Positions 50,301-63,300 of a DNA stretch of 64,000 bases are shown in pieces. Location of the stretch: the NCBI RefSeq assembly GCF_021155765.1, contig NC_060116.1, positions 9,114,001-9,178,000 of the forward strand, read 5' to 3'. Each line of letters opens with the position of its first letter. Positions within the stretch are counted from its first letter, which is position 1. Below the pieces are notes generated by a model that saw nothing but the letters and a program-made list of their open reading frames with translations, was not told where the DNA came from and searched no databases. A program made the translations under genes and the position numbers. Source of the DNA: Diprion similis. Its lineage: Eukaryota; Arthropoda; Insecta; Hymenoptera; Diprionidae.

Positions 50301-51699
50301 TCCATGGCACGAATTCGCGGATTTCCAATTTTCGGACTTTCATCACTGCAGTAGTAACGTGTAAATTCAAATTTCATCCGGGGTTTTTGACTTTTGACAG
50401 GGTGAAAGATACCCTTGTTTATCTCTCCATGCCGCCTGCAGGGGTGGCGATAAAAAATTTGCTGACGAGCTTGCGCGCTGTCCAAACGTTGGCAAAATTC
50501 AACCTGTTTACCAATCAATCTCGCGCAATATCGGCTCGATAATCTCCCCCATCGTGTTTGCAAATTTTAGTCGTAAAGTACCCGATTAGAAAATCAATGG
50601 GGAATTGACGGTGCGTTGAATTTACAGTCGGGCATATCTGACGGATTCGACGCTTTGACCAACGGTGCGTGAAGGAATTGCGTTTCCCCGTCTGGCGAAC
50701 GGATTAGTCGCCTACATCGTACCACCCATGATCCGCTTATGGGGCACTGCTTTGCCTCCCTATATTCGCAGGGGCATTTCCTCACGACTGTTACACCCAC
50801 GATGATCCGCGCTTCTCTCTAGCATGCGACAGCACTTTATGTATTTATGAAAAAACTGTGGTAGAAGAAGATCTCTTCCTTCGTCAACTTCGGATAAAAA
50901 ATCGGTGTTCGATTTAGATTTCCCTCATCAAGTTTCAACTACGGTAAATGAAGAAGAAATAAGCCAATAAACTTTATCACCAAATCTGCTGGTAAATTTT
51001 TCGTCTCTTCGGTTGGTTCCATTTAATTATGCGTTGCATCGACGTGATCAGCGTTGCGTGAGCTCGTGACATAGCGACAGGCTGATATAGGGTCCGGCAT
51101 GTAGGAGGGTGTCTTCCATCGCCTTCCCCCCCGCCGATGTTTGTGCGGTTTACGAGGTAGCAGACTAAACAGCACGCGCTGCTCGTCCCCGCTGCATGCA
51201 GGACACGAACGACGCACGTGCCGAGCATATGCTGGAAAGTAATATTCGAGCTGCGCGTCTCGCTCGGTCATTAGTTTCCCCTAAAATAAAAATAACTTCT
51301 GTTCAATACGTGGGTATCGTGTGATGCGCATAGGTGAGTGCAGGACGAATACGATGAATTAGACTGAACGGTTTGTGGTCTGGAATTCCAGCAAAGCGGT
51401 CTCTGCTGTAGTCTAGCTGCATTGACTCGTTTGATTTTGAGTTCCTCGTGACAGCCAATAATGCACAGCTTCAGTTTGCTTTTGACAGTTCGATTATCTC
51501 GACAACTGTTTGCAACAATTATCCTTGCTTGAAGAGTTTTTAAGTGCTTAGCGGAATCCTGCCGGTGATTAGAGACTGGCTTCGAGTGAAATTCGCGTGA
51601 AACTTACTAACGTTTTTGTAGTCATTCGGTGATTGGATCTGAATGTTAACTCGAAGACCGGTTTTTGTTTTCTTTTTTTTCTTTTTTGTCTTCTTACAG
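47388..51699. other. Stretch without recognised gene
   Basis: Apart from the GA repeat I see no exon with family support. Short open frames on both strands have mixed codon use and no conserved motif. Confidence 0.5.
47643..47692 (+). repeat. (GA)n-rich microsatellite
   Basis: GAGA/GGGA units, interrupted. Confidence 0.75.
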
Positions 51700-51737
51700 C
51701 GTTCGCAATAAAGCGATGAAGGTAATAATCGCGCAAG
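51700..51737 (+). CDS. Candidate short exon behind a very strong acceptor
   Basis: A long T-rich tract ending TTGTCTTCTTACAG (to 51699) is one of the strongest-looking acceptors in the right half. The following bases are open in one frame only (VRNKAMKVIIAQ). Possible donors are AAG|GTAATA at 51721 and AAG|GTGCGT at 51737. No homology. Confidence 0.2.
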
Positions 51738-51874
51738 GTGCGTCATTGGATCAGTTTACACTGTGACGATGCTCTATGCGTTCTTATGAAATGCAAATAA
51801 ACGGCACGTATAGAGAATGGACGATCGAGCAAACGGCGTCTGGACATCCGGACGCCACGATGATCTGGGATGAT

Positions 51875-52033
51875 TCACGGAGTCTCTGAGCTGTGATCGT
51901 CGGTCTCCTGAGTCACGAATTTCGAGCCGAGGTCGATGACGCGCCATAGAACGCTGGAATAGGCGAGGAAGACGAGGAACAGGAGAATGGCTCCGGCAAG
52001 AGGGAGAAAACTGATCAAGAAACGGTAAATCAT
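51875..52033 (-). CDS. Small ORF, 52-residue single-pass membrane protein candidate
   Basis: ATG at 52033 opens MIYRFLISFLPLAGAILLFL, then VFLAYSSVLWRVIDLGSKFV and a polar tail TQETDDHSSETP before TGA. It has one clear membrane helix and an acidic C-terminus. Codons end mostly in C or G, which looks coding. A same-frame TGA lies a short way upstream, so it is either a self-contained small protein or the last exon of a minus-strand gene (a CAG acceptor-like site lies between that stop and the ATG). It resembles known membrane microproteins in form only. Confidence 0.42.
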   Translation of the reverse strand: MIYRFLISFLPLAGAILLFLVFLAYSSVLWRVIDLGSKFVTQETDDHSSETP

Positions 52034-52074
52034 ACCGACGACACTCGCCAGTTGATCTGACTTACAAATTCAAG

Positions 52075-52263
52075 ATGGCATCGGATCGAAGCGCAATTTT
52101 TTTTCTCGCCACGTCGACTGCGACTGTCCGAGCAAATATGGTCGAGTGTTCAATGCCGATACAGTTGTTCGGCGTCGATGTTCCAACGATGTACACCAAT
52201 CATACGGCAGAAACCAAGAGACTCGTGGGTACGTGGAGGACAACTTTGCGAGCCGCGTTATAA
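52075..52263 (+). CDS. Small ORF divergent from the membrane microprotein ORF
   Basis: ATG in fair context (CAAGATGGC) opens 62 codons (MASDRSAIFFLATSTATVRA ...). Its start lies 41 bp from the start of the minus ORF at 52033. A donor-like GTGG|GTACGT lies inside it. There is no family match. It may be only 5' flank of the minus-strand gene. Confidence 0.2.
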   Translation: MASDRSAIFFLATSTATVRANMVECSMPIQLFGVDVPTMYTNHTAETKRLVGTWRTTLRAAL

Positions 52264-53483
52264 ATTGAGAAAGTTTTTATCTCCAGCTTCTCATCTGCCC
52301 GCGATGGCGAGCTTTTGGACTTCGCTTCAGGCGCCAGCTGTGCTCAAACAGCAACGCGCCTCAGCTGGATTCTACGGCACCGTTTAAAATTCGAATTCGT
52401 TTCTCGGGATCACTGATGTCCTTCGGTATTCACCCGGCTTATCAATTAGTATGAGGCGTAGGTAATTACTTCACCGCTGTAACCATAATTGACACGACAG
52501 TCTGTATATATATACTCATGGTGTTTTTTAATTTCCTTTTTTTCCATATTTACTTTTTGCAATACGCATATTCATATCGATTCATTCTCATCTTATCCAA
52601 AGAATCGTTGAGATCAATTCAATAAAGGCAGTATTCATCTTTTTTTCTACTTTTTTTTGGGCAAGGTCGACTCTGCATCTGTGGAAATCCTGATGTCTTA
52701 ATTTCTAAGGTAACCCGCGGTGTGAATATTATGTCAGCCTCTTAATCTTCCGAATAAGTATTATATTGTCTGTTTCAAAGCTCGGCAAATGTCAGCATCA
52801 AAAAATCATTCCGCACTGCTTTGCAAATATGTACTTGTTGAAAATCTTCTTTCTTTTTCAAGGGGATTTTACCGGTTTATTTAACACGTTGATGATTTTC
52901 ACTCGACGTAATAAAGGACTCCGAGAGCAAACCTTTGCGAATCACCTGCCTGATCGAGACGCGGAGAAATCCGTTACGGTAATAATTCCCGGATTTGGGA
53001 CGATACGTGAGGTGTACTTATTTCTCTGAAATCTGAAAAAATTAGACGATTGTTTTCGAATTATTTGAAGTTAATTTGGGGGGTGAGGCGGCAAAAATTC
53101 GTCAACACTCTAAACAAGGGACACCCTAGTGTATACACAACCTTCAAGTATTTATCACGCGATAAGATAAATCAAAGTGCATCGATCGACTTCTCCAAAG
53201 TTCTCTCCTACACCCTTTCAATCAACATATCCGAAAAGCAAGAACGAAGTGGTTCGCATCCTGATGATCGAGGCGGGATATAAAAAGCGGAAATTGCAGG
53301 GCGCGGAGTTCACAGTCTAAATTAAAGACGGGGAGCGAAAAGTTCCGGCACAATTAGTCGCCCTTTAATATTTCCGAACAATTTTGGAATTTTATCAATG
53401 AAATCAGGGGCGCGTGCCGCTTTAAGGCCGCGACGACATGCGACAGTGAGAAATGGCGCAAGGTGCAACGGCGCGTTCTTGCG

Positions 53484-53490
53484 TATATAA
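53484..53490 (+). promoter_or_regulatory. TATA-like box
   Basis: TATATAA followed by GG lies at the front of a GC-richer, CpG-bearing patch (53.52-53.78 kb), a plausible core promoter layout. No gene was found downstream. Confidence 0.25.
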
Positions 53491-54071
53491 GGTTGGCTGT
53501 ATGTACCCGCTTCGGTTACACGCCACATACGCGTGCCGGAGGTTAAGGCGAGGAAAGGGGGGAAAATCCTGACTCCTCATTGGCCGAGGGCACGCGCCCG
53601 CACCTGTCGCACGTCTGCGTTTCCTTTGTCGCGCCGCACGCTGCCCCGTAAGGAGAGACGAGAAACCAACAGCCGAACAGCCTCCCGTCCTTATGATACC
53701 TTCGAGTGTATCCACTCGATCCTTGTGTCTTCTCGTGCAGCTCACGACGCGCGACGGTTCGGCCTCTCAATCGATTCCAACCTAGCTGCGGGATTGCGGA
53801 GGGTCCGTGTGTCTGGGAAATTAATTTCCGTTGTTGAAGTTGGTAACGTTAATATAACGAAACATCGTCGAGTTAATCGTTTTATAACTTTCGAGGCGTG
53901 GGCTTTTCAAAATATGAATATTTTTTATTTGTTATGATTTACTCACTGAATTTCAGACGGCAATTTTTATTAAAATGAATTTTCTTCCCTTATTTACGCC
54001 TCTCTGATTATAAGACGTGTAAAATTGCCGATTTACAAGAATAAAATATATTTCGGCGTTTTACGAATGGT

Positions 54072-54093
54072 AAAAAAAAAAAAAAAAAAAAAA
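54072..54093 (+). repeat. Poly-A tract, 22 bp
   Basis: An uninterrupted A run about 240 bp to the right of the repeat-family word at 53,834. It could be simple sequence or the tail of an old insertion. Confidence 0.8.
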
Positions 54094-57000
54094 TCGACTC
54101 TATAACGAACATGTTTAAATTATGTAAAAGCTGAAATTAATTGATTTTTATAAGCGTTTATCGTATTTTTGTAAAATTTCATTAATAATAAATTTCATTT
54201 TTTACTTCATTTAAAAATGTTTATTAGATATTTATTGTGGCTACAAAATTTTTTCAAAAGTATTAAAATATTCAAACCTCTACCATCTAAATCCGGAACT
54301 TTTAAAGTGCTGAAAAACGTATAGAGAAAATGATTTCATCATGGATTTTAAAACTATTGGTAAATCAAATAAAATTTTTCAGAGTTTCAACACAGGTGAA
54401 CCCACAGAAAGACTTGAACATTGACGAGTCAAAATCGATCTTACATAGAAAAGTTGACGTCTTAGAGTTTCTACTATCACCAAAAAAAAAAAAATTTCAC
54501 CCAAATTAAAAATGGTAAAAATCCTGCAGATAAATTTTACGCAATTATATTGTCTGATCAATAGATCGATCGGGAAATAAATTTTTTTTTCTAACAGAGG
54601 ACGCATGTTGTTATCGTTATTTTAATTTTTTTCTCACATTATTATCGTCGAGTACTTAGCCGCAGTTCTTAGTGAGAAGCCTGCTAATCGAATTAGGAAG
54701 CGTGAAGTACCTACCTCGTCGCGTTTCATCTGCACAGGCATCGAAGAGGCGAGGCTTTTGTATTTTTTCCCGTTATTTAAAATTTTTTATTCAGTCGCTT
54801 CACTATGGCCTCGTTAACACGCCAACAGCCTCAACTCGCGTCATCAAGTAGGGAAATACAAAGATTACTTTATCGTTTTGGTTAACGTTTATAGTCGGCT
54901 TGCGGTGGAATTGGTCACCGAGAAACGAGGAAACACCGCAGGATGTAAACAACGCGCATGTTTTTTCCGTTGGCTGATAAAGTTTGTTACGATAATTACC
55001 AATGAAAATAAAACTAAATTTCCTGGGTCCAAATTCGTTAGAAAAATCGTCCCAACGTCCGCTGCAACGAAAGGTCTCACACCTTTAAGAAAGACTTAAA
55101 CGCTGGTGGATTCGGTGAAAAGAATCAGCTGGTCTCTAATGTATATACATAACGCAGAACGTCGTACATATACCTGAACTCAAAAAGTGCAAGGATACAG
55201 AATTGCGTAGGTACCGCAGGTCCGCTGCGGACCTCAGCTGATTGACAAAGAAACGCAAAGAATAGAGAACGCAGTTGCGACGAGAAGGTTGTGTTGCAGT
55301 GCTTTCAAAGACTCTGCTGGCCTTTAATTCTTCGGGATTGTCCGCAGCCCAGTTTTCCTCGAGGAATCCAGTCCTCCCGAAATACACGGAACCGTTCATC
55401 TTATCTTTTCCACTGGCTGCCCATTTCCGCGTGGAAAGTAACGGAAAATATACGTATATGCGGTCGCGAATGAAATTCCAGTGATTTAATTTGCCCGTTT
55501 TGTACTGGCGAGAAAATTTTCCTTCTGTAAACGGCTTCGCTGATCAACGAGAGAGAGATAAACGGAAAATCAGGGCCAGGTGAAAATACAGGCGAAAAAT
55601 CATTATTTACGATACCAATTATTTCGCGAAAACTGAGAATCGCGATTCCTGCAGGGAGTCTAAAACTTAAAGGGACGCTGCGCTCGACCAAAATCCCTTT
55701 AAACGCCTGTTTAAACGTCCCAGTCTTCCCTGCATCTTCTCTGCGGGACGAGCCGTCTTTCAACCGTTCACTTTCGGGCTATTGAAAACCATTTAGGAAG
55801 CTATTAGACCCTACGCGGCGTCCTTATTCTCTGGGAGACACACTTTGTTTGTTGCACAATTTTTCGACTCGACCGCAACACCGAAGGCTGCCTTCTTCTC
55901 TTCTCCTTGGCCTCTGTACCTGCTTTTGCGATTTCAATAGAATTCTCGAGAACGCTGAAGGAACAGTGGCCGTCGGGCTGCAAGACTTCTTGTTACTGTT
56001 ACAAAACTCGAAATCATCGTTTCTCGGGCGTGATCTCGCTTCTGGGAATCCCCAGCCCTTCAATTGTCACTGCAGGTATTTTCCAATTCTTACCGATCCC
56101 TAGGTCTCGAAGAAATTTTTTACCGTGCTAAAATCGAAGATGAGGATTTTCAAACCTCCGAATCAGTATTTCGATATTCCGAAAATAATTTTCTTCTATT
56201 TGACTCCAAAATTGAGTTCAAAATTTCTCACTCCGAAAACGAACAAAAAACGTTAAAAATATGCTAGACATTTGATAAAATTTCTTTCCAGAAGTAATTG
56301 TGGCGAAAAATTCAACCCAAAAATATATACGCCAGATTTCTCCTCCTCAATTTTTTAAACGTAAACTAACAATATTTTTTTATTACGAACGAGCTTCTTC
56401 CTCCAGTTTCGTAATACTTAATCCCGTGAAGTGGATTCAGAAAGGAGGAAAGCATTATTTATGATCCAAAAAATTATTCCTCACCACGTATTCGGTTCAT
56501 CGGGTTGATTCCTTCTCTTCTTACGCCTGAGCGAGTCTTTTCCTCATGAATAAAAAATAGGGGTGAAGAGAACGACGTTACTTGTCGACTCCCAAAAAAT
56601 AAATAACTCTTGTTTAACCGGCGCGAATCCCGCCGAGCCAATGTCGACCACGTCTTCTTGAGCACGGTGCTTTCAAAGATTGCCTTCCGGATGCGAGAGA
56701 TCTCATCTCTCTACTCGGTCGACAGGTGAGAAATAACCCGGCGTCAAAATGTCTCGTATAATCCACTATCGGAAATATACGTTCGTGGCAAAATCAATCT
56801 GACATGTATCACAACACTCGGGAAATCAAATCGATTAATTTTCCTGCTCGAGAAATCAGTTCGGAAAATGTTCGTATAAAATATTGTATTTTGTATTGGC
56901 TTGTCTTCGTCATAATTTTTCATAAATCTGAACTTGATCTCGCGATATTGGATCGCCTTTTCACCTGTGCATTATGAGTCTAAAAAACGCTAACGAATCG

Positions 57001-58111
57001 ATAAGTACACCTTAGTTTCTTCCAGCCCAAAAGTTTCCCCATTATAACAAAGTGAGGTAAAATTCGAGAGAGCAGGATCAGCTGTGAGGCAGATGGTACA
57101 GGTGGAGATAAATCTAAGATGCTGGGCTGCTATTGGCTCTGGTTTAAAGGTAGAGGCTGGTTGGTTCGAGGATTCAAAATTTCACCGTTGGCATTTGAAT
57201 TTCCAGTAGGTATAATCCGCGGGCACGCAACAAACGTAAACAATTAACACCGTCGTGATACATACTTATTTCGTTCATCATTAATATCAGCGTCCTTCGT
57301 GAATCGTCACCGTTTTACGGATGGCCTCGGCGGTTTAAGCGGTTCTCGCAGTAATTCGTTATCCGGTCAACCTGCAAACGCGCGATTTTTCTCCAGTGGG
57401 CGTAGGTGGCGTGGGACATTGTAACTACCTTTTATATAACACCGGCAACCTAAGAAAGGCGCCGGTGACACCCACTCGAGTCTTACTACCAAAACGATCT
57501 ACCGATCTCATTGGTCGAATTTTTTCCCCTCGCCATGTTATAATTATCGGGACTGATTGAAAGACTCGTTATGTTTTTCAGGTCAATGATTTTCATTTCT
57601 CAACACTTTGGATTGTACCTTCTATGCGGCGTCGAGTGGGCGATCAGTTCCGTTCAAATTAGGTAAGCCTCGATTACACGTCGAGCGCGGATTCGTACAG
57701 CTTTCACAAATCGACGAAATTTGAAAATATTTTGCCCAAGCCAGTTCGAGGTAACGTTTTGAATGAACCCTGTTCCCAAGGAAAAGTGCACCTGTCTCGA
57801 TGTGGCGCAGCTAACCGACTCGCAAGGATCGTGCAGGCGTAGCTACTCCTAGAAGTCTGAGACCTCTCGTGCAGGGCAACATATCGCCAGGCACCTGTCT
57901 TCTTCATTCCCCATGACACAGACTCACACTGATCTCCGAGACGTATCGACGAGGGTTCGAAACGTCTCGAAACCTTCCATATATAACACGTTGTGTCTAC
58001 CTACCTACCTACTCTTTCGACAAATAGATGAAATGTGAACGAGACAGCTGCACTTTCCAATTATTATTGTACCCAACGGAGTTTTACCAGCGGCTCAAAT
58101 TTAAATCCGTA

Positions 58112-58495
58112 TTAATTTATGACATTTATTGGGTTAAAACAGGGGGGGATTAGAAACAAGATATTTTCATAACGACGAAAACTTTCCATGAAATTCAACC
58201 CTGCAACCCCTTGCGGAATATGGAGAAAGCTTTTTCGAAACTCTGCGGAAGATTTTTGGAATTTTGAAAGGTGAAACCTTGCGGTGGCCTTGAAATTTCG
58301 GAATATAAATTCGCACTTTTCGTCGTCCTCCCAAGTTCTTGGTTCGAAATCTCTATATATAATCAAGTAAATAAACAGAAAGGCCACCACCGCGAGGCGT
58401 TTCATGTCTGTAATCACCCGTCGCACCTGCCAACGGTAAAGTGAGAATTCTCGCAGCCTTCTCTGGGTGTGAACGAGCAGTAAAAATGAGACCAT
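58112..58495 (-). CDS. Hypothetical ORF with signal-anchor-like segment
   Basis: A 127-codon frame. An internal ATG follows an acceptor-like GATTACAG and starts MKRLAVVAFLFIYLIIYRDF, a basic-then-hydrophobic pattern like a signal peptide or membrane anchor. The rest is Phe/Lys-rich and ends in TAA. There is no family match and no neighbouring exon, so a chance frame is possible. Confidence 0.25.
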   Translation of the reverse strand: MVSFLLLVHTQRRLREFSLYRWQVRRVITDMKRLAVVAFLFIYLIIYRDFEPRTWEDDEKCEFIFRNFKATARFHLSKFQKSSAEFRKSFLHIPQGVAGLNFMESFRRYENILFLIPPCFNPINVIN

Positions 58496-60370
58496 CGTGA
58501 CTTTATTACCATTCCACTTTTGTATTAATAATGCAGTCGAAAGAAATTAACCGAGCAATAAAGCGTGGAAGAAGACTTGAAAAGTACAGGAAGTGTCACT
58601 CCGCCACAGCTTTGCAAACGACCATCGTTGTCCCAGGTTGCGATCTTATGACTCCGGAAAGTAATGTTCCTCGTCCTTAATTACCATCGGCGTGAATTAT
58701 CTTCGACCGATGCCACTGGAATAGTTATTCGTTCGTCGACGCGGCTCGTCTTCAGGCAACGAATGCCTTTCCGCATCCTACTTCCGGCTCGTGTATCCGA
58801 ATATCGGTAGCTCCCAAATACCAAAACCGCAACCACCTGATCACGCAGATGTCCTTCCGAAACCGTTTCCAGCTGTAACCGACATTCTCGAATCAAATGC
58901 CGGAATGACTTTCGTCTTCACGGTTTTCCTAGACCGTTATCAAATTCCTCTTTGGCATCGGAGAGAACAAATCGTAAGTAACTACCGCAGGCTTGCGCGG
59001 CGGCCCAATTCCTCGCCCTGGATAACCGAGACGGCTACTGCTTTAATGTGCAACGGTTATTTGAATAACGAGATAATGGTCTTTGTGTCTGAAGCCGAAA
59101 GCAGATTACTTTATTAGTCGAGCGTAAGTCGCCTAAGCTGACATTTTTAACCCCTGCTCCGCGGTTCCTCAGCCTTTAAGATTTTCCGCCAAGCAAATAT
59201 CGTAGGCTTGAAGCTACGTGAAGTTTAATTGCACCGCGTGTCTTCTCACTCAGTTTATACTTTCGTTCTTTCGGCTTCTGTTCAAGTCTCGGGATACTGA
59301 CTCGCCCTGCGTCGCTGGATCGGCAGCTGCATACGGGCTTCATGATCGTACACGAATAGTTTCACTCGTTTTAAAGCCACTGCTCTTCACAGCCCGCTAG
59401 TTGCTAGGCTTTCAGGGCTTTTACGCCTCGCTCTGTTTTCCCTCCTTTCCTTACCCTCCCTTCTCGTATCTCCAGGGTTCCTTCTTTTCCCCGCAACGAC
59501 TCTTCTGCGTCATGCACCTGTCAACAACGCAGGTAGTAAAAAAATTTTAATCGACTTTCTTTACTCTTCGCTTACATAAGTAAAATCGTTAAAATTGAGT
59601 CATATAAATTACGTACTTATCGTATCACAAACAAAAAATTATTTTACCTGTCAAACCTAATTAGGTAACGTAACTACACCTGCACAGCAGTCGCCCAATT
59701 GATTAACAATAAAGTATAAAATCACACCTTATATATATACGTATATGGGATAAATATACTAATTTTTCTTACAGACAAAGGTGAAAAGGGCAAAGCCCTC
59801 ACGAATCGAGGGTCAGGATTTCTGAGTTGAAAATTTTTCGTGACGGGCGAACGAATACGCTTGAATATTATTGTGCCGTAGAGCGAGGCACGTTGCTCTG
59901 CACGTGTAGAAAACTAACACGCTTTCAGACTGCCCTGAGTCTCGGTGTAACAATCAACGCTGAATGAATAAATGATTCTGAATGAATCACCAACACGGAG
60001 CCAAAGTCAGTAGGAACCCACGTACGTGCGTACGACGCGCCTGTAACCACGCGCTCCGCAGCTCTCGAGCCGTATATATACCAGATGTAAATTTCTACGG
60101 CATACAAAAATAGCGTGCATCTGCTTAAATATTCACGAGATTCCGGAAACTTCGGACCCCGCTGCGCGTGTGCGTAGATAACAAACCCACGGCGAAAAAT
60201 TCGAGAAAGTCCGAAGGCGCCTGCCTGCGGAGTTTCCAGACTCGACGGACGATTGCAGATCTGGTCTCATTCCTAAAGTTTCGGAATTTTTATTCGTTTT
60301 TCATTCCGGCTCCTGGAGGGCTGGAATATTCTACGTTATTCGACGAGAGAATAAATTCCACTCTTTTTTA

Positions 60371-60397
60371 CCCCCCCCCCCCCCCCCCCCCCCCCCC
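60371..60397 (+). repeat. Poly-C tract, 27 bp
   Basis: The longest mononucleotide run noted in the window. Confidence 0.85.
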
Positions 60398-63300
60398 ACG
60401 TTACGCGCCTTTCGTTGCGCCTCTTTTCACGCTGTCCGTGTGCAGCTAGTTGGCCAGGCGAAGATAGAGATCATTTATCTTGAAGTACCTACTCGTGCAC
60501 GCGTAGACAAGGATCGACGTAATGAAATAATGATGGCGTGTCGGAGGGGCGAAACAAGGTCGTTTCTATTACATGGATAGTCCGTACAGCGGCTCGCAAG
60601 ATCATACATATACCTACTCGAATACCCTGCTGATCCGAAGAACGAAGCGAAGCTTGATCGTATTTGAAGTATCCCAAAGTGTTGACGATAATTATTTTAT
60701 ATCTGGAATCGCAGACGATTTTCGACAGCCGGTAGTAAAGTTTCGAAAAAATATACGCAGCCAATATTCCAGATATATGATTCGACTTTGACCAGCAGAG
60801 TATTTCCAATCGGTAAATATACAAGCTCGTGTATTCTGCAGACGATTCGTATGCAGCTCGAGGTGAATGAATGTCAGAAGTTGGAAAACAAGAATTGCGG
60901 AAAGTCGGCGTTAAATTCGCGATAATATTTCCAAAGTGAAAACACTGCACACGACGATTTATCTTAATATCATTTAGGTTTGCTCAGTCGTCGCATGTAT
61001 TGTTGGCTCTTCGGTATATTAGGTATGGGAGTCAAAGAGCTATTCCGGAGTTGCCGAGCGTGTCTCCGTTTCCTCAGGAAAGCAACACCTTAAACCCGAC
61101 ACAATTTCCATGCCACGTCCTCTCGGTTACACGGGCGCAGCACACGCACCGCCGGATACGCAACGCACACACGTGCAAAATTCTCCCACACAGTTGCAGA
61201 AACGCGTGTTAACGTGTCGGGCCGTAGGACACGGGTCGATCGGCACGCATAATCGGCGAAGAAGAAGAAGAAGGAAAATACGGTTTTCCGTGATTGTTTT
61301 CGGAGAAACTTACAATTCCCTAAAATTTTTGATATTCAAAAAAATATGGGGGCAAAGTGGACCCCTTGAAATTTTTTAAATAACAAGGAATAAAATTAAT
61401 CACTTGAACTTTTTTATTAAATATGAATTATTCGGAAATCATAATTACTCTAAACATTTTATTATGATTTTAAGCACTATTTTCTTTTCTTTACTTTGAC
61501 CAACCCTTCCCTATTTCAATAGATATCGATCGAAGTTTTCCCAAAATCCAAGAATACTTACCACCATGACTCAAAGGGTTAACTAACTACCCGGGTGATC
61601 CATCAGAATTCTATTGGCCGTTGCGATCTTCCTGAAGAAGAATTCGCTCGTGGAGTACAACATACACATATACGTATAGTCGTATACGTGGCTGAAAAGC
61701 CCGAGCGAATCATATATATATATAGTGAATGAAAAAAACATGTAGTTTCGGTCATTGCCTCGACGTCAGATGCGAACGGAGGTCTCGTGTTCTTCTCCCG
61801 CAGGATCAGGAGTGCGAAGGGTGCTTTCGCCAGAGCTTCTCATTCCCCGAAGGGCGAATCCAACCCTCGAGATTTTCCTTGCACGATATGATATCTGAAA
61901 CGAGGCTCCGAATCAGACATCGAGCAAATGAAAAACCGCCCCCGAGTAAAGTTTCGAAAATCGAGCCATCGTTAGCCGCGATTTCTTCCCCCGAGTTGCG
62001 GATACGTTTCTCGAGACGGTTGGCAACCCCCGGCCAAGGAACGGCGCTGCGCTGATCCCCTTTGTCCGTAACCCGAGCCGACGATACACCTTCGAAAGGT
62101 CTCGGTGGTCGACGGTGCGCACATATTTCTCGTCTGTGTAAGGGATGACGACTAGTATGTGGAGGAGGGGCGGAATATACGTCGGGCACGCGCCGGTCTC
62201 CCCGGCTTCCGGTCGCCACCCTCTAACTTCCGCCACCCCACGTCATTCCGCGCGCACGCATGCGAGGCTTGCGGCTGTGTGCGTCGTGTATCTCTGTGCT
62301 AAATGCATCTGCAGTCGCATGGCAGGGCAGAGACGGGCCCTCCTCCTCTTGTGCTGCAGGGACCGAAGGGACAGACAGATGTACCACCTATAAGATGTGA
62401 AATTTTATAGCGTATGCAGGGCAGACGTCTCGATTATACATATATTTTCATTCTCATCGTATATGCGTTTTTTTTCTTATATCGCAAGCGACGAGACGTC
62501 ACCGAGCTTTTTGTGCTTGTTCTTGTTTTATCGATGGCTCAAATTGAACCCTTCATCTGCCCTCTTTTATTCTCCCCTACTGCAGGCAAATATTTCAAGT
62601 ACGTGTCTCGTCTGCACATTAAGGTATCGAGTTTCCGAATCCGTCAAGTCTTGAATATTTTTTTTCCGAGCTGTTTTTGAGCTTGCTTAACCATTTTTAA
62701 TGAGTTTTTAAGTCAGAAAAAAATTCAAAATTATTAGGTGTTAAAATTTTCAGGCTACGTATGCTGATTTTTTTTTAACTTCCAGGGGGATTCATAAAAG
62801 TTTTATCACTGTTCTAACTTTGATATATTGATAATAAGTAACTTGTGATCTTCCGTAAATTTTATGACTTTACGAATCAATGTCAATTCAAACGTGTTAC
62901 AGAAACTCGACTAAAATGTAAAAATTATTCTGAACTATGTTGAAACTCGATTTCTGTGTTCAATTCAATTCAAACTGAATTGAATTTCTAATAAATCCAA
63001 GCACAAGCCTGAATCCCTGCCTCACACCGAGCGGCAGTTCTGCATCTTTATGAATCACGCGTCGAAGCCTGTTAGCTTCGCTAGCTATCGACATGAAAAG
63101 CGCGATATATGAATAGTTCCAGATCGGAATTACGCGTGTTCAACAACCTGAATCGGCGTTTCCCGTGCTCGTCACAGCGCTTCAATTTCCCAAGGCTTTG
63201 GTATTGGTGATGAAAGGATGGTCGGACGGACGGAAAGACGGACTTAATGAACAACTCTACTACGTGGGAGTAGCGCGAGTGAACGAGTTAACTCCACACA

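Noticed and set aside
58791-59117. 108-codon plus ORF ending near a CAAATC|GTAAGT donor-like site
   Set aside because: One splice-like site alone is weak, there is no homology, and the antisense frame is also open.
60489-60950. 153-codon minus ORF
   Set aside because: Codon use and composition are unremarkable (many Ile, Tyr and Ser), there is no motif, and the plus strand is partly open too.
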